Origin: Methylocystis sp. ATCC 49242
GTDB lineage: Bacteria; Pseudomonadota; Alphaproteobacteria; Rhizobiales; Beijerinckiaceae
DNA: 64,000 nt
Assembly: GCF_000188155.2 (NCBI RefSeq)
Contig: NZ_KE124774.1
Location: 37,501 to 101,500, forward strand
Reading direction: 5' to 3'
Shown here: in pieces, positions 18,728-29,660 of the stretch
Layout: each line of letters opens with the position of its first letter
Numbering within the stretch: position 1 is the first letter of the stretch
Translations under genes and position numbers: made by a program
Notes under the pieces: generated by a model
Databases searched by the model: none
Seen by the model: the letters and a program-made list of their open reading frames with translations, nothing else
Told to the model about the DNA's origin: nothing

Positions 18728-19456
18728 ATGCGCGATCACGCCCCGACGCGAAGCTTCAGACGCGTGGTCGTCAAATTGTCCGGCGAAGCGCTGCAGGGGC
18801 AGGCGGCTCACGGGCTCGACGCGCCGACGCTGGCGCGCGTGGCGAGCGATCTCGCCGCCGCCGCCGAAAATGGCCATCAAATCGCGGTCGTCGTCGGCGG
18901 GGGGAATTTCTTCCGGGGCATCAAAGGCGCGGATAGCGGCATCGAACGCGCCCGCGCCGATTCGATCGGGATGCTGGCCACCGTCATGAACGGCCTGGCG
19001 CTGGAGCAGGCGATAGAGATGCAGGGGCGCCAGGCGCGCTGCCTCTCCGCCGTGCCCATGCCCGCCGTTTGCGAGTCCTTCTCGCGCCGGGCCGCTCTCC
19101 ATCATCTCGACAAGGGCCGCGTCGTCATCGCCGCAGGCGGCACCGGCAATCCTTTCTTCACCACGGATACGGGCGCCGTGCTGCGCGCGGCCGAACTTTC
19201 CGCCGACGCCGTGCTGAAGGCGACCCAGGTCGACGGCGTCTACACCGCCGACCCGAAGCGCGATCCGAGCGCGACGCGCTACGAAAGGCTCACCCATGAC
19301 GAGGCGATCGCCCAAAATCTCGCGGTGATGGACACCGCCGCTTTCGCGCTCGCGCGCGAGAACAAGATCCCGATCATCGTGTTTTCGATCGGCGACCCCG
19401 GCGCCATCGCCTCGGTGCTCGCCGGCGGCGGGCGCTCGACGCTGGTCGCGCCGTAA
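18728..19456 (+). CDS. pyrH: Uridylate kinase (UMP kinase)
   Basis: Phosphorylates UMP to UDP in the cytoplasm. 242 residues with the amino-acid-kinase fold: [10 protein letters not shown] near residue 13, [11 protein letters not shown], the family motif [14 protein letters not shown] (about residues 139-152) and [15 protein letters not shown]. Start ATG at 18728. It begins a new transcription unit after the tsf terminator. Confidence 0.97.
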   Translation: MRDHAPTRSFRRVVVKLSGEALQGQAAHGLDAPTLARVASDLAAAAENGHQIAVVVGGGNFFRGIKGADSGIERARADSIGMLATVMNGLALEQAIEMQGRQARCLSAVPMPAVCESFSRRAALHHLDKGRVVIAAGGTGNPFFTTDTGAVLRAAELSADAVLKATQVDGVYTADPKRDPSATRYERLTHDEAIAQNLAVMDTAAFALARENKIPIIVFSIGDPGAIASVLAGGGRSTLVAP

Positions 19457-19637
19457 ATCTCGACTTTCCGCGCGCGGCGGAAAAAAACATGTAATAAGGG
19501 GCTCCCCGGCAAGCGGACGGCTGGCGCGCGTCATTGTCCAGCGGGGCGCGTTGCGGGAAAATCGCCGTTTGGCGGGATTAACACGACGGCGGGCCGTTCT
19601 TGACCCCGCCGGCGACCAAAGACAGGTTGTGGAGATC

Positions 19638-20198
19638 ATGACGGAGAAATTCGATCTCGCGGATTTGAAGCGCCGGATGCAAGGCGCGATCGCGACGCTC
19701 AAGCACGAGTTCGGCGGGCTGCGCACGGGCCGCGCTTCTGCGAGCCTGCTCGAGCCGGTGCATGTCGACGCCTATGGCCAGCATTCGCCGCTCAATCAGG
19801 TCGCGACGATCAGCGTCCCGGAGCCGCGGATGCTCTCCGTGCAGGTGTGGGACAAGGCGCTGGTGATCGCCGTCGACAAGGCGATTCGCGAGGCCAATCT
19901 CGGCCTGCAGCCGACCGTCGAAGGGCAGATGCTGCGCATCCGCATGCCCGAACTGAACGAGCAGCGCCGCAAGGAGCTCGTGAAAGTGGCCCACAAATAT
20001 GCCGAGGACGCGCGCGTCGCCGTGCGCCACGTGCGCCGCGACGGGCTCGACATCCTCAAGAAATTACTGAAGGATCACGCCATTCCCGAGGATGACGAGA
20101 AAAGGCACGAAACCGAGGTCCAGAAGGCGACCGACGAGGCGGTAAAGGAGATCGACGCCGCTCTGGCCGCCAAGGAAAAGGAAATCATGCAAGTCTGA
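19638..20198 (+). CDS. frr: Ribosome recycling factor
   Basis: Splits post-termination ribosomes with EF-G. 186 residues from the ATG at 19638, which follows GGAGATC; an in-frame extension upstream has no family similarity. Typical blocks: [36 protein letters not shown], and the C-terminal helix with [14 protein letters not shown]. The 181-base gap after pyrH holds no other gene. Confidence 0.97.
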   Translation: MTEKFDLADLKRRMQGAIATLKHEFGGLRTGRASASLLEPVHVDAYGQHSPLNQVATISVPEPRMLSVQVWDKALVIAVDKAIREANLGLQPTVEGQMLRIRMPELNEQRRKELVKVAHKYAEDARVAVRHVRRDGLDILKKLLKDHAIPEDDEKRHETEVQKATDEAVKEIDAALAAKEKEIMQV

Positions 20199-20253
20199 AG
20201 CGTGGCAATACGCCATCCTTTGCTAAGATCGGACGGCGATTCGGAACGCAACG

Positions 20254-21030
20254 ATGGCGGAAAGTGATTTTTTGGAGATGGCGACGACCGCCCCGGAAAT
20301 CGGGGCGGCGCCTCGGCATGTCGCTCTCATCATGGACGGTAACGGCCGCTGGGCGGCGGCGCGCGGCCTGCCGCGCTTCGAGGGTCACCGCCGCGGCGTC
20401 GAGGCGTTGCGCCGCGCCGTGCGCGGGGCGATCGACCTCAAGATCTCCTATCTCACCGTCTATTCCTTCTCGGCCGAGAACTGGGCGCGTCCCCGAGAAG
20501 AGGTGCAGAGCCTGCTTGGCCTGCTGCACCGCTTCATCCGCAACGATCTCGCCGAACTCCATGGCAATAATGTCCGCGTGCGCGTCATCGGCGCGCGGGC
20601 CGACCTCGCGCCGGAGATCGCCGACCTGTTGCGCGAGGCGGAGCAGGTGACGCAGGCCAACACCGGCCTTACGCTCGTCGTCGCCTTCAATTACGGCGCG
20701 CGGCAGGAGATCGCGGCGGCGGCGCGCGCTCTGGCGGAAATGGTGGCCGAAGGGCGGCTCGACCCTGAAAAGATCGACGCCGACGCGATTGCGGCCCGTC
20801 TCGACACGGCGGACATTCCCGACCCGGACCTCATCATCCGCACCTCGGGTGAGCAGCGCCTGTCGAACTTTCTTCTGTGGCAGGCGGCGTACGCGGAGTT
20901 CGTGTTCCTGCCGATCCTCTGGCCGGATTTCGACCACGCAGCGCTTGTCGCCGCTATTGCCGAATACAAGCATCGCGACCGGCGCTTCGGCCGCGTCCAA
21001 CCCGCGCGCAGCGCGACGACCGCGTCATGA
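20254..21030 (+). CDS. uppS: Undecaprenyl diphosphate synthase (cis-prenyltransferase)
   Basis: Makes the C55 lipid carrier for cell-wall and surface polysaccharides from FPP and IPP. 258 residues with [13 protein letters not shown] (catalytic Asp near residue 28), [21 protein letters not shown], and the C-terminal [17 protein letters not shown] and FLPILWPDF. The stop overlaps the cdsA start (ATGA), so the two are probably coupled. Confidence 0.97.
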   Translation: MAESDFLEMATTAPEIGAAPRHVALIMDGNGRWAAARGLPRFEGHRRGVEALRRAVRGAIDLKISYLTVYSFSAENWARPREEVQSLLGLLHRFIRNDLAELHGNNVRVRVIGARADLAPEIADLLREAEQVTQANTGLTLVVAFNYGARQEIAAAARALAEMVAEGRLDPEKIDADAIAARLDTADIPDPDLIIRTSGEQRLSNFLLWQAAYAEFVFLPILWPDFDHAALVAAIAEYKHRDRRFGRVQPARSATTAS

Positions 21031-21881
21031 CGCCCCCCTCGAGCAGCGCGCCTGCGCCGCGCGGCGGCTTCGCCGACCTCGGACCGCGCGTCGCCTCGGC
21101 CGTGGTGCTGGTGGCCGCAGCGGCCTTCACCCTGTATGCCGGCGGCGATGTTTTCGCCCTGTTCTGGCTGGCCGCCGCTCTGGCGATCAACTGGGAATGG
21201 CAGGGACTGATCGGCGGAGAACGGCGTCTGGCGCGGGTCGTGGCGGGCGGCGCGGCCGCCGCGGCCGCGGCCGCGTTTGGGCGCGTTGGAATGGCGGGCG
21301 TAGCCGCCGCCGAGATCGCGCTCTTCGCGCTTGTCGCGGCCATTCTGGCAGGGCCGGAGCGGCGCGTCTGGGCCGGGGCAGGGGTGGTCTACGCCGGGGC
21401 GCTGGCTTTTTCCGTCTGTCTCCTCCGCGAGTCGCCCGACTTCGGGCTGCTTTCCATCGCTTTCCTTTTCGCGGTGGTGTGGGGCACCGATATTTTCGCC
21501 TATTTTGGCGGGCGGCTGATCGGCGGGCCGAAGCTCTGGCCGCGCGTATCAGCCGGCAAGACCTGGTCGGGCACGATAACGGGCGTGCTGAGCGGCGCGG
21601 CGCTCGGCCTCGCCACGGCCTATTTCGTCGGCGGTCCGGCGCTCGCGAGCGTCCAGACCTTCCTTGTCGGCCTCGTCGCGGCCGCCGTTTCGCAGATCGG
21701 CGACCTTTTCGAATCATCGGTCAAGCGCCGCTTCGGGGTGAAGGACTCGAGCCAGCTCATCCCTGGCCATGGCGGGGTGATGGACCGGCTCGACGGATTC
21801 ATTTTCGCCAGCGTCTTCGCGGCCGCTCTCGGCTTGTTGCGGGGCGACCCGTCGGCGGCCGCCGGCCTGTTCTTCTGGTAA
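21027..21881 (+). CDS. cdsA: Phosphatidate cytidylyltransferase
   Basis: Inner-membrane enzyme making CDP-diacylglycerol for phospholipid synthesis. 284 residues from the ATG at 21027, with about seven to eight hydrophobic segments. The C-terminal signature [25 protein letters not shown], and [26 protein letters not shown] is the CdsA family motif with its conserved acidic residues. Ala-rich N-terminal region. Confidence 0.95.
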   Translation: MTPPSSSAPAPRGGFADLGPRVASAVVLVAAAAFTLYAGGDVFALFWLAAALAINWEWQGLIGGERRLARVVAGGAAAAAAAAFGRVGMAGVAAAEIALFALVAAILAGPERRVWAGAGVVYAGALAFSVCLLRESPDFGLLSIAFLFAVVWGTDIFAYFGGRLIGGPKLWPRVSAGKTWSGTITGVLSGAALGLATAYFVGGPALASVQTFLVGLVAAAVSQIGDLFESSVKRRFGVKDSSQLIPGHGGVMDRLDGFIFASVFAAALGLLRGDPSAAAGLFFW

Positions 21882-21892
21882 GCGAGTAAAAG

Positions 21893-23122
21893 ATGGCTTT
21901 GGGCAACGGACATTCCGACATGAGCGCGCGCGCGCCGCGCCGCATCGTTCTCCTCGGCGCTACCGGCTCGATCGGACGCTCGACGGTCGACCTTCTCGAA
22001 CGTGATCCCGAAGGCTTTTCGGTCGTGGCGGTCGCCGGCGGCGCCAACGCCGCCGAACTCGCGCGCGTCGCTCGCGTGACAAAGGCCGAATTCGCCGCGA
22101 TCCGCGACGAAAGCGCCTATGCGGAGCTCAAGGAGGCGCTGTCCGACACCAATACGCAGGTCGCAGCCGGCCGCGAGGCGGTGATAGAGGCGGCGGTGCG
22201 CGAATGCGATCTGGTCGTTTCGGCGATCGTCGGGGCGGCGGGGGTCGAGCCGACCTATGCGGCGCTTTCCGCAGGCCGCGACGTTGCGCTCGCCAACAAG
22301 GAATGTCTCGTCTGCGCCGGCGTTCCCTTCATGCGCATGGCGAAAAAGATGAAGGTCCGGCTGCTGCCGGTCGACAGCGAGCACAACGCCATTTTCCAGG
22401 CGCTGGGCGGGGAGGATCCCGCGCGCATCGAGCGCATGATCGTCACGGCGTCCGGCGGTCCCTTCCGGACCTGGAGCAGGGAGCGCATCGCCGCCGCGTC
22501 GGTGGAGGAGGCGCTCAACCACCCCAACTGGGCGATGGGGCCGAAAGTCACGATCGACTCGGCGGGTCTGATGAACAAGGGCCTCGAGCTGATCGAGGCG
22601 CACCACCTATTCGACGTTCCGGCTGAGAAGCTCGAGGTTGTCGTGCACCCTCAGTCGATCGTACACGGCCTCGTTGCCTTCACCGACGGCTCGGTGACGG
22701 CCGGCATGGCCCCGCCGGACATGCGCGTGCCGATCGCTCACTGTCTCGGTTATCCCGATCGCCTGACCACGCCCGCGCCGCGGCTCGATTTCGCGAAGAT
22801 CGCCGCGCTCACCTTCGAAGCCCCTGATTTTGAACGTTTTCCGGCCCTGCGTCTGGCGCTCGACGCCCTCGCCAATGGCGGCGGCCTGCCCACCGTGCTC
22901 AACGCAGCCAATGAGATTGCGGTCGAGGCCTTCCTCGACCGGCGCATCCCTTTCGCCGGAATCGCCGGGCATGTCGCGGAAGCCTGCGAGGCGGCGCTGC
23001 GCGACGGCACGGCCCGCGAGCCGGCAAGTGTGGAAGATGCGCTCGCCATTGACCATATTGTTAGAGAAAGGTCGCGGACGGTCTTGGCCGTGGCCGCGGC
23101 TTCAGGCATGTTAACGCTTTAG
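21893..23122 (+). CDS. dxr: 1-deoxy-D-xylulose 5-phosphate reductoisomerase
   Basis: Second step of the MEP isoprenoid pathway (NADPH- and metal-dependent), feeding uppS. 409 residues: NADPH-binding VLLGATGSIGRSTVDLL, LANKECLVCAG, metal/substrate motif LPVDSEHNAIFQ (about residues 160-171), TASGGPF, and NHPNWAMGPKVTIDSA. Start at 21893; an internal ATG at residue 10 is possible. It begins 11 bases after cdsA. Confidence 0.97.
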   Translation: MALGNGHSDMSARAPRRIVLLGATGSIGRSTVDLLERDPEGFSVVAVAGGANAAELARVARVTKAEFAAIRDESAYAELKEALSDTNTQVAAGREAVIEAAVRECDLVVSAIVGAAGVEPTYAALSAGRDVALANKECLVCAGVPFMRMAKKMKVRLLPVDSEHNAIFQALGGEDPARIERMIVTASGGPFRTWSRERIAAASVEEALNHPNWAMGPKVTIDSAGLMNKGLELIEAHHLFDVPAEKLEVVVHPQSIVHGLVAFTDGSVTAGMAPPDMRVPIAHCLGYPDRLTTPAPRLDFAKIAALTFEAPDFERFPALRLALDALANGGGLPTVLNAANEIAVEAFLDRRIPFAGIAGHVAEACEAALRDGTAREPASVEDALAIDHIVRERSRTVLAVAAASGMLTL

Positions 23123-23185
23123 TAACCAATCCACGCCGAGCGCCGGCGAGGGTTTGGCCCAAGCGAGAGCGTTCGGAGGCGAGAC

Positions 23186-24340
23186 GTGCTGGACCTGTTG
23201 ATGACTTTCGTGACCTACGTCGTCCCCTTCGTCCTCGTGCTCAGCGTGGTCGTCTTCATTCATGAATACGGCCATTTCATCGTCGGGCGATGGTGCGGCG
23301 TGCAGGTCGACGCCTTTTCGATCGGCTTCGGGCCGGAGCTCTGGTCGCGCGTCGACCGTCTCGGCACGCGGTGGCGGATCGCGGCCATACCGCTCGGCGG
23401 TTATGTGAAATTCCACGGTGACGCCAATGGCGCCAGCGTGCCGGACCCGGAAGCCGTGAACGCCATGCCCGCGGCCGAGAGGGCGGTGACCTTCGCCGCA
23501 CAGCCGGTCTGGAAGCGTTCGGCAATCGTCTTCGCTGGCCCGTTCGCGAATTTCCTGCTGGCGATCGCGATTTTCGCGGCGTTGTTCGGGTTTTATGGCC
23601 GTACGGTGCTCGCGCCGCGCGTCGGCTCCGTCGTCGCCGGCGGGGCGGGGCAGGCGGCAGGCTTCCAGCCGGGCGACCTGGTCGTGTCGATCGACGGGAC
23701 GCCGATCGACAGTTTTGGCAAGATGCAGGAGATCGTCTCCGTCTCCGCCGACAGGAAGCTGATTTTCGTTATTCGCCGCAACGGCGCGGAGCTGACGTTC
23801 CCGGCGATCCCCGCCTGGCGTGAAATCGACAGCGCGGTAGGCAAGGTCCGCATCGGCATGCTTGGCCTGCAGGCCTCGACCGCGGCCGCCGACGTGCGCG
23901 AGGAGCGGTATGGGCCGCTCCAGTCGCTGGCGATGGCCGTCGACGAGACCTGGCAGGTCGTGCATCGCACAGGCGTCTATGTCGGCGGGCTGATCACGGG
24001 GCGCGAGAGCGCCGACCAATTGTCGGGCCCGATCGGCATCGCGCAGATGTCGGGTCAGATGGCGAAGGCTGCCACCAAGGTCGGCATTGCGCCGTTCATG
24101 AACCTCATCGCGATCCTCTCTGTCTCGATCGGCCTGCTCAATCTGATGCCAGTGCCGCTGCTGGACGGAGGGCATCTGCTGTTCTTCGGCATAGAGGCGG
24201 TGCGCGGCAGGGCGCTGAACGAGCGCGCGCAGGAGTTCGCCTTCCGGGTCGGCCTCGCGATGGTCGGCGCATTGATGATCTTCTCGACCTATAATGACAT
24301 CGCGCGCCTCATCCACAGGCTGGCCGGCGGCGCGTCATAA
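23186..24340 (+). CDS. rseP: Site-2 intramembrane metalloprotease RseP
   Basis: Zinc metalloprotease that cleaves membrane-anchored regulators. 384 residues with the zinc motif HEYGH at residues 26-30 in the first membrane helix, one clear PDZ domain (about residues 150-210, QAAGFQPGDLVVSIDG) and the C-terminal NLMPVPLLDGGHLL, whose Asp completes the zinc site. Position between dxr and bamA matches proteobacterial order. Confidence 0.95.
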   Translation: MLDLLMTFVTYVVPFVLVLSVVVFIHEYGHFIVGRWCGVQVDAFSIGFGPELWSRVDRLGTRWRIAAIPLGGYVKFHGDANGASVPDPEAVNAMPAAERAVTFAAQPVWKRSAIVFAGPFANFLLAIAIFAALFGFYGRTVLAPRVGSVVAGGAGQAAGFQPGDLVVSIDGTPIDSFGKMQEIVSVSADRKLIFVIRRNGAELTFPAIPAWREIDSAVGKVRIGMLGLQASTAAADVREERYGPLQSLAMAVDETWQVVHRTGVYVGGLITGRESADQLSGPIGIAQMSGQMAKAATKVGIAPFMNLIAILSVSIGLLNLMPVPLLDGGHLLFFGIEAVRGRALNERAQEFAFRVGLAMVGALMIFSTYNDIARLIHRLAGGAS

Positions 24341-24377
24341 CCGTCTTTCCGCCACTTTTCGACGCAAATACTGTCTG

Positions 24378-24404
24378 GCCGCGCCTTTCGGGGCGCGGCT
24401 TTTC
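24378..24404 (+). terminator. Intrinsic terminator after rseP
   Basis: Stem GCCGCGCC/GGCGCGGC followed by TTTTCT, 37 bases after the rseP stop. It separates the uppS-cdsA-dxr-rseP unit from bamA; the remaining 235 bases before bamA presumably hold its promoter, which I could not place with confidence. Confidence 0.75.
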
Positions 24405-24639
24405 TGCGTTTTCGACGCACGAGAGATCGGTTGTTAACCAGGTGCTGACCATGAATCGTGGCTTTGGCGTCACGCCTTCGACAAATTGCTAAAACACCAT
24501 TTATTCTGGATTTGCAGGGTTGGTTAAACCCTGTAGAAGATTCGACGGACCAGTAGGAGCGCGGCTCGCCAGCGCGCCAAAACAGTGGAACATCGCGCCG
24601 CGCCATGGGCGGCGGTCGTTGCGACGAGGACCGGCTTTT

Positions 24640-27132
24640 ATGCAATCCATCAGCGGCATTTGGAAATCTTCGTCAATTTTGATCGCGGCGTTCGCGGTCC
24701 TGCTCGCCTGCGCCGCTCCCGCCGCCGCGGCGCCGGAAATTGTCGTGCAGGGCAATACGCGCGCTGACGCTGAAATGATTCGTTCTTACTTCACCGGAAC
24801 AAGCCCCGCCGAGATCGATCAGGGCCTCGAGGCGCTGCGCGCGAGCGGGCGTTTTTCGAGCGTTTCCGCCAGCCGCCAGGGCGGCAAGGTCGTGGTGCGC
24901 GTTTCCGAAGGCAATATGATCAACCGCGTCGCTCTCGAGGGCAACAGCAAGGTCAAGACCGAGAATCTTCTGCCTGAGTTGCGCACGCGCGCCCGCACCG
25001 CGTTCAGCCCCGCGACCGCGGAGTCGGACGTTGCGCGTCTGACGGAAATCTACCGCCGCTCGGGTCGCGCGGCCGCGAAAGTCTCCTATCGCACTGTCGA
25101 TCTGCCGAATGGCCGCATCGATGTCGTCTTCACCATCGTCGAGGGCGACAAGACCGGCGTCAAGGAGATCAAGTTCGTCGGCAACAACGTCTACTCCACG
25201 CGCCGGCTCGTCGGCATGATGGAGACGACGGAAATGAACTTCCTGTCGTTCCTGAAGTCCAGCGACGTCTATGATCCCGATCGCATCGCGTCGGATCTCG
25301 AACTCGTCCGCCGCTTCTATCTCAAGAACGGCTACGCCGACTTCCGCGTGGTGAGCTCCGACGCGCAGTTTGATCCCGCGCAGGGCGGCTACATCATCAC
25401 CATCGTTGTCGAGGAAGGCCCGCAATATCGCGTGTCGTCGGTCGATGTCGAATCGCACCTGCCCGACGTGGACGCCGCCTCGCTGAACGACGTGCTCCGC
25501 ATCTCCGCCGGCGACGTCTACAATGGCGACGCAGTCGAGAAGTCGGTCGAGGCGCTGACCCGCGAAATCGCCAAGAAGGGGTACGCCTTCACTCAGGCGC
25601 GTCCGCGCGGCGAGCGCAATCCGGCCGCCCAGACCGTCGCGATCCGCTTCGTTCTCGATGAGGGTCCGCGCGTCTACATCGAGCGCATCAACATCCGCGG
25701 CAACACCCGCACGCGCGACTATGTCATTCGCCGCGAATTCGAGATCGGCGAGGGCGACGCCTATAATCGCGTGCTGATCGACCGCGCCGAGCGCCGCCTC
25801 AACGGCCTCGGCTACTTCAAGAAGGTCAAGATCACCAATGAGCCGGGCTCGTCGCCCGACCGCGTGATTGTGAATGTCGACGTGGAAGATCAGCCGACGG
25901 GCAACTTCGGCGTCTCCGGCGGCTATTCGACGACTCAGGGCTTCATCGCCGAAGTGTCGGTCTCCGAAAGCAACTTCATGGGCCGCGGCCAGGCCGTGCG
26001 CATGTCCGTGCAGGCGGGTCAGCTGTCGCGCGGCGTGACCTTCAGCTTCACCGAGCCTTACTTCCTTGACCAGCGCATCGCGGCGGGTTTCGACGTCTTC
26101 GCCAAGCGCATGGACGCCTACAACTACTCGATCTACAGCTCGACCTCGGTCGGCGGCACGATCCGCTTCGGCGTTCCGATCACGGACGAGCTGACCTTCT
26201 CGCCCCATTATTCGATCTATCAGACGACGATCTCGATCCCGAATAACTGGAGCCGTCCCTATAACGACTGTTGGTCGCCGGTCCCGGGTCTGACGCCTGG
26301 CTTCTCGCCCTTCTTCCCGGAGCCGAGCCTCTTCATCAACTGTCAGACGAACGGAGAAGCGTCGCTGGCGATCAAGGAATCGCAGGGCACGTTGCTGACG
26401 TCGCTGGTCGGCTATTCGCTGACCTTCGACAATGTCGACAACTTCAAGAACCCGCACAACGGCTGGCATGCGACCCTGTCGCAGGACGTGGCCGGCGTCG
26501 GCGGCGATTCGCGTTACCTGCGCACCACGGGCGACATCCGCTACTTCCACGAGATTCCCTATCTCGACGACGTTGTCGGCATTGCCCGCGTCCAGGGCGG
26601 CGACCTCTCGACCTTCGGCGGATATACGCCGCGCATTCAAGACAACTTCAATCTCGGCCCGAGCCTCGTTCGCGGCTTCGCGCCGGGCGGCATTGGTCCG
26701 CGCGACTCGAATATCTTCACCAGCTTCAACAATAACCGGGGCAACTCCCTCGGCGGCTCCGATTACTTCGGCGGCTCGCTCGAAGTGCAGTTCCCGCTGT
26801 GGGGCCTGCCGAAGGATCTTGGTCTGAGAGGCGCGCTGTTCGCCGACGCTGGCACGCTCTGGAACTTCCAGGGGCGCACCAACTACAGCAACAATCTGCC
26901 GACCATTCCGGGCGTCACCTGCCTTGCGCCTTATTCGGCGCAGGCCGCCTTCGGCGTCGGAACCTGTGTGATCCCCGTATCCGACTCGATGAAGCTTCGT
27001 TCGTCGGTCGGCGCGTCGCTGTTGTGGAATTCTCCGATGGGCCCGATCCGCTTCGACTATGCGGTCGTGACGTCGAAGGTCTATGGCGACATCACGCAGA
27101 ACTTCCGCTTCACTGGCGGCACGAACTTCTGA
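24640..27132 (+). CDS. bamA: Outer-membrane protein assembly factor BamA
   Basis: Central Omp85 protein that folds beta-barrels into the outer membrane. 830 residues from the ATG at 24640: a signal peptide (hydrophobic core [17 protein letters not shown]), five POTRA domains (about residues 32-420; [29 protein letters not shown]-like repeats) and a C-terminal barrel ending in the assembly signal FRFTGGTNF with the terminal Phe. [13 protein letters not shown] in loop 6 is the conserved VRGF motif. The long Asn/Pro-rich loop ([13 protein letters not shown]) is unusual in detail but within family variation. Confidence 0.96.
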   Translation: MQSISGIWKSSSILIAAFAVLLACAAPAAAAPEIVVQGNTRADAEMIRSYFTGTSPAEIDQGLEALRASGRFSSVSASRQGGKVVVRVSEGNMINRVALEGNSKVKTENLLPELRTRARTAFSPATAESDVARLTEIYRRSGRAAAKVSYRTVDLPNGRIDVVFTIVEGDKTGVKEIKFVGNNVYSTRRLVGMMETTEMNFLSFLKSSDVYDPDRIASDLELVRRFYLKNGYADFRVVSSDAQFDPAQGGYIITIVVEEGPQYRVSSVDVESHLPDVDAASLNDVLRISAGDVYNGDAVEKSVEALTREIAKKGYAFTQARPRGERNPAAQTVAIRFVLDEGPRVYIERINIRGNTRTRDYVIRREFEIGEGDAYNRVLIDRAERRLNGLGYFKKVKITNEPGSSPDRVIVNVDVEDQPTGNFGVSGGYSTTQGFIAEVSVSESNFMGRGQAVRMSVQAGQLSRGVTFSFTEPYFLDQRIAAGFDVFAKRMDAYNYSIYSSTSVGGTIRFGVPITDELTFSPHYSIYQTTISIPNNWSRPYNDCWSPVPGLTPGFSPFFPEPSLFINCQTNGEASLAIKESQGTLLTSLVGYSLTFDNVDNFKNPHNGWHATLSQDVAGVGGDSRYLRTTGDIRYFHEIPYLDDVVGIARVQGGDLSTFGGYTPRIQDNFNLGPSLVRGFAPGGIGPRDSNIFTSFNNNRGNSLGGSDYFGGSLEVQFPLWGLPKDLGLRGALFADAGTLWNFQGRTNYSNNLPTIPGVTCLAPYSAQAAFGVGTCVIPVSDSMKLRSSVGASLLWNSPMGPIRFDYAVVTSKVYGDITQNFRFTGGTNF

Positions 27133-27265
27133 TGCTCAGCAAAGCTCGTCGGGCCAAAAGCGCCCGGCGAGCGGTTTGCCTTGCGCAGCCGCCCGCCGGC
27201 GCATGCGCCAATCTTATCTCCGCGCCTGCGATTGCCTCCGGCGCCGCCCCAAAAGAGCGGCGCGC

Positions 27266-28315
27266 ATGAGCGCCGTCGCCTTCTTCCAATTGTCCCGTCC
27301 GTTCACGCTCGCCGAAATTGCCGAAGCGACGGAGGCGGAAATCCGCAACGCCGACCAGTCGCCCGCATCGACCGTCGTCACAGGCGTGGCTCCGCTGGAG
27401 GCGGCTCGCGCCGGCGATCTGTGTTTCTTCGATTCGTCACGCTACGCCGAGGCGCTTTCCTGCTGTCGCGCCACCGCCTGTTTTCTGCGTGAACGGCATC
27501 TTCCGCTTCTGCCTGAGGGCGTCATCGGCCTCGTTGTCGAGCAGCCATACCGGGCCATGACGCGCGCGACGGCGCTGCTCTTTCCGCAGGCGTTGCGCCC
27601 CGGCTCGCTGTTTGCCGCCAGCGGCGTGTCGCCCGGCGCCGTCGTTCATCCGGAGGCGCGGCTGGAGCCTGGCGTCACTGTCGATCCCGGCGCTTTCATC
27701 GGCCCGCGCGCGGAAATCGGGTCCGGCACGACTATCGGACCACATGCGGTCGTCGGGCCGGACGTGCGTATCGGCCGCGACTGCTCCATCGGGGCGCACG
27801 CCAGTCTCATTTGCGCGCTCGTCGGCAATCGCGTCATCATTCATCCCGGCGCGCGGCTCGGGCAGGACGGCTTCGGTTTTGCGCCGACGCAAAAAGGCTA
27901 TCTAAAGACGCCGCAACTGGGGCGCGTCATCGTCCAGGACGACGTCGAAATCGGCGCCAACACAACGATCGACCGCGGCGCGACGCGCGACACGATCATC
28001 GGCGAGGGCACGAAGATCGATAATCTCGTGCAGATTGGCCACAATGTCGTGATCGGCCGTTTCTGCGCCATCGTCGCGCAGACGGGCATAGCGGGCTCCT
28101 GCGAGATCGGCGATTTTGTCGCGCTGGGCGGCCAATCCGCGATCGCCGGCCACTTGACGATCGGTGAGGGCGCCGCCATTGCGGCGAAATCCGGCGTCAT
28201 GCGCGACGTCCCGCCCGGCGCGCGCTTTGGCGGCTCCCCCGCCCGGCCTTTGCGCCGGCATTTGCGCGCGGAAGCCATGCTCGACAAAATGGCGCGGCGG
28301 GACAGACCGATGTAA
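27266..28315 (+). CDS. lpxD: UDP-3-O-(3-hydroxyacyl)glucosamine N-acyltransferase
   Basis: Third step of lipid A synthesis. 349 residues from the ATG at 27266. N-terminal uridine-binding domain ([22 protein letters not shown]) then a left-handed beta-helix of hexapeptide repeats (about residues 115-320) with catalytic-region motif [12 protein letters not shown] and [15 protein letters not shown]-terminal helical tail. Its position after bamA and before fabZ-lpxA is standard. Confidence 0.96.
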   Translation: MSAVAFFQLSRPFTLAEIAEATEAEIRNADQSPASTVVTGVAPLEAARAGDLCFFDSSRYAEALSCCRATACFLRERHLPLLPEGVIGLVVEQPYRAMTRATALLFPQALRPGSLFAASGVSPGAVVHPEARLEPGVTVDPGAFIGPRAEIGSGTTIGPHAVVGPDVRIGRDCSIGAHASLICALVGNRVIIHPGARLGQDGFGFAPTQKGYLKTPQLGRVIVQDDVEIGANTTIDRGATRDTIIGEGTKIDNLVQIGHNVVIGRFCAIVAQTGIAGSCEIGDFVALGGQSAIAGHLTIGEGAAIAAKSGVMRDVPPGARFGGSPARPLRRHLRAEAMLDKMARRDRPM

Positions 28316-28368
28316 TACAACCGGCAAGGGCGCGGCAGTCGCCCGCGGTTTCATCGGGGAGGAAAAAT

Positions 28369-28833
28369 ATGACTGAGACAGCCGCCGGCGCGACGCTGGA
28401 GAGTGCCGACATATCGCAGATCATGCGCTGTCTGCCGCACCGTTATCCGTTTCTGCTGGTCGATCGCATCGTCGACATTCGCGGCGACGAATCCTGCGTG
28501 GGCGTCAAGAACATCACCATCAATGAGCCGCAGTTCATGGGCCATTTCCCCGAGCGGCCGGTGATGCCGGGTGTGCTGCTCATCGAGGCGATGGCGCAGA
28601 CGGCCGGCGTCATCGTCATGCGCGCGCAGGGCGAGATGGAGAAGCCGAAGCTCGTCTATTTCATGACGATCGACAATGCGAAGTTCCGCAAGCCCGTGAC
28701 GCCGGGCGACCGTGTCGAATTCCACATGACCAAGACGGCGCAGAAGCGAAACATCTGGTGGTATCAGGGTCGCGCGATGGTCGATGGCGCGCTCGTTGCC
28801 GAAGCGACCATCAGCGCCATGATGGGGGTCTGA
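28369..28833 (+). CDS. fabZ: 3-hydroxyacyl-ACP dehydratase FabZ
   Basis: Dehydrates 3-hydroxyacyl-ACP in fatty acid synthesis; shares its substrate pool with LpxA/LpxD. 154 residues, hot-dog fold: [13 protein letters not shown] (catalytic His near residue 24), [22 protein letters not shown] (Glu), then [12 protein letters not shown]. Start ATG at 28369 follows GGGAGGAAAA. Confidence 0.97.
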   Translation: MTETAAGATLESADISQIMRCLPHRYPFLLVDRIVDIRGDESCVGVKNITINEPQFMGHFPERPVMPGVLLIEAMAQTAGVIVMRAQGEMEKPKLVYFMTIDNAKFRKPVTPGDRVEFHMTKTAQKRNIWWYQGRAMVDGALVAEATISAMMGV

Positions 28834-28856
28834 AGCGCGCGGCGCATCAGGGAAGA

Positions 28857-29660
28857 ATGAGCGCGACGCTCCATCCCACCGCAATCGTCGAGGACGGCGC
28901 CCGCCTGCATGACGGCGTCGTCATCGGGCCTTTCTGTCATATTGGCGCGAGCGTCGAGATCGGCGCCGGCGCCGTTCTCCAATCCCATGTCGTGATTTCG
29001 GGGCGCACGCGCATCGGCGCGGGCGCGCGTATCTTTCCATTCGTTTCGATCGGAACGCCGTCGCAGGATCTCAAGGCCGCGCTGGCCGAGGGCGCGGTGA
29101 CGATCGGCGATGACTGTGTTGTGCGCGAGGGCGTGACGATCAACGCCGGCGTTGGCGCAGGCACGCTGGTCGGCGCGCGCTGCGTCTTCCTCGCCTATTC
29201 GCATGTCGCGCATGATTGCCGGCTCGGGGAGGGCGTCGTGCTGTCGAACCAGGCGTTGCTCGGCGGCCATGTCGAGATTGGCGACCATGCGATGATCGGC
29301 GGCGGGACCGCCGTGCATCAGAATGTGCGCATCGGCGCGCATGTTTTCATCGGCGGGCTGGCGGGCGTCGAGGGCGACGTGATTCCTTTCGGTCTCGCGG
29401 GCGGCAATCGCGCGCATCTCTTCGGCGTCAATCTGGTCGGCGTTCGACGGCGCGGTTTTTCGAATGAGCGCATCGCCCGTCTGCGTGAAGCCTATCGCCG
29501 GCTCTTTGCGAGAGACGATGCGCGGGCGCTCACCGAGCGCATCGACGAGGTCGCCGCAGCCTTCGCGGGCGACGCCGACGTCGCGCAGATCATCGATTTT
29601 CTGCGGGCTCCGTCTACGCGCCCGCTTTGCGCGCCACGCGCGCGCGGCGACGACGCGTGA
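28857..29660 (+). CDS. lpxA: UDP-N-acetylglucosamine acyltransferase
   Basis: First step of lipid A synthesis. 267 residues with hexapeptide-repeat beta-helix (HPTAIVEDGARLHDGV; FCHIGASVEIGAG), the catalytic region AYSHVAHDC (His near residue 123) and the helical C-terminus (LVGVRRRGFSNERIARLREAYR). The ATG at 28857 follows GGAAGA. The stop overlaps the lpxB GTG by four bases. Confidence 0.96.
   Translation: MSATLHPTAIVEDGARLHDGVVIGPFCHIGASVEIGAGAVLQSHVVISGRTRIGAGARIFPFVSIGTPSQDLKAALAEGAVTIGDDCVVREGVTINAGVGAGTLVGARCVFLAYSHVAHDCRLGEGVVLSNQALLGGHVEIGDHAMIGGGTAVHQNVRIGAHVFIGGLAGVEGDVIPFGLAGGNRAHLFGVNLVGVRRRGFSNERIARLREAYRRLFARDDARALTERIDEVAAAFAGDADVAQIIDFLRAPSTRPLCAPRARGDDA

Noticed and set aside
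24673-26640. Long open frame of about 655 codons antisense to bamA
   Set aside because: It is a mirror of GC-rich codon use in bamA; the translation is low-complexity and matches no family.
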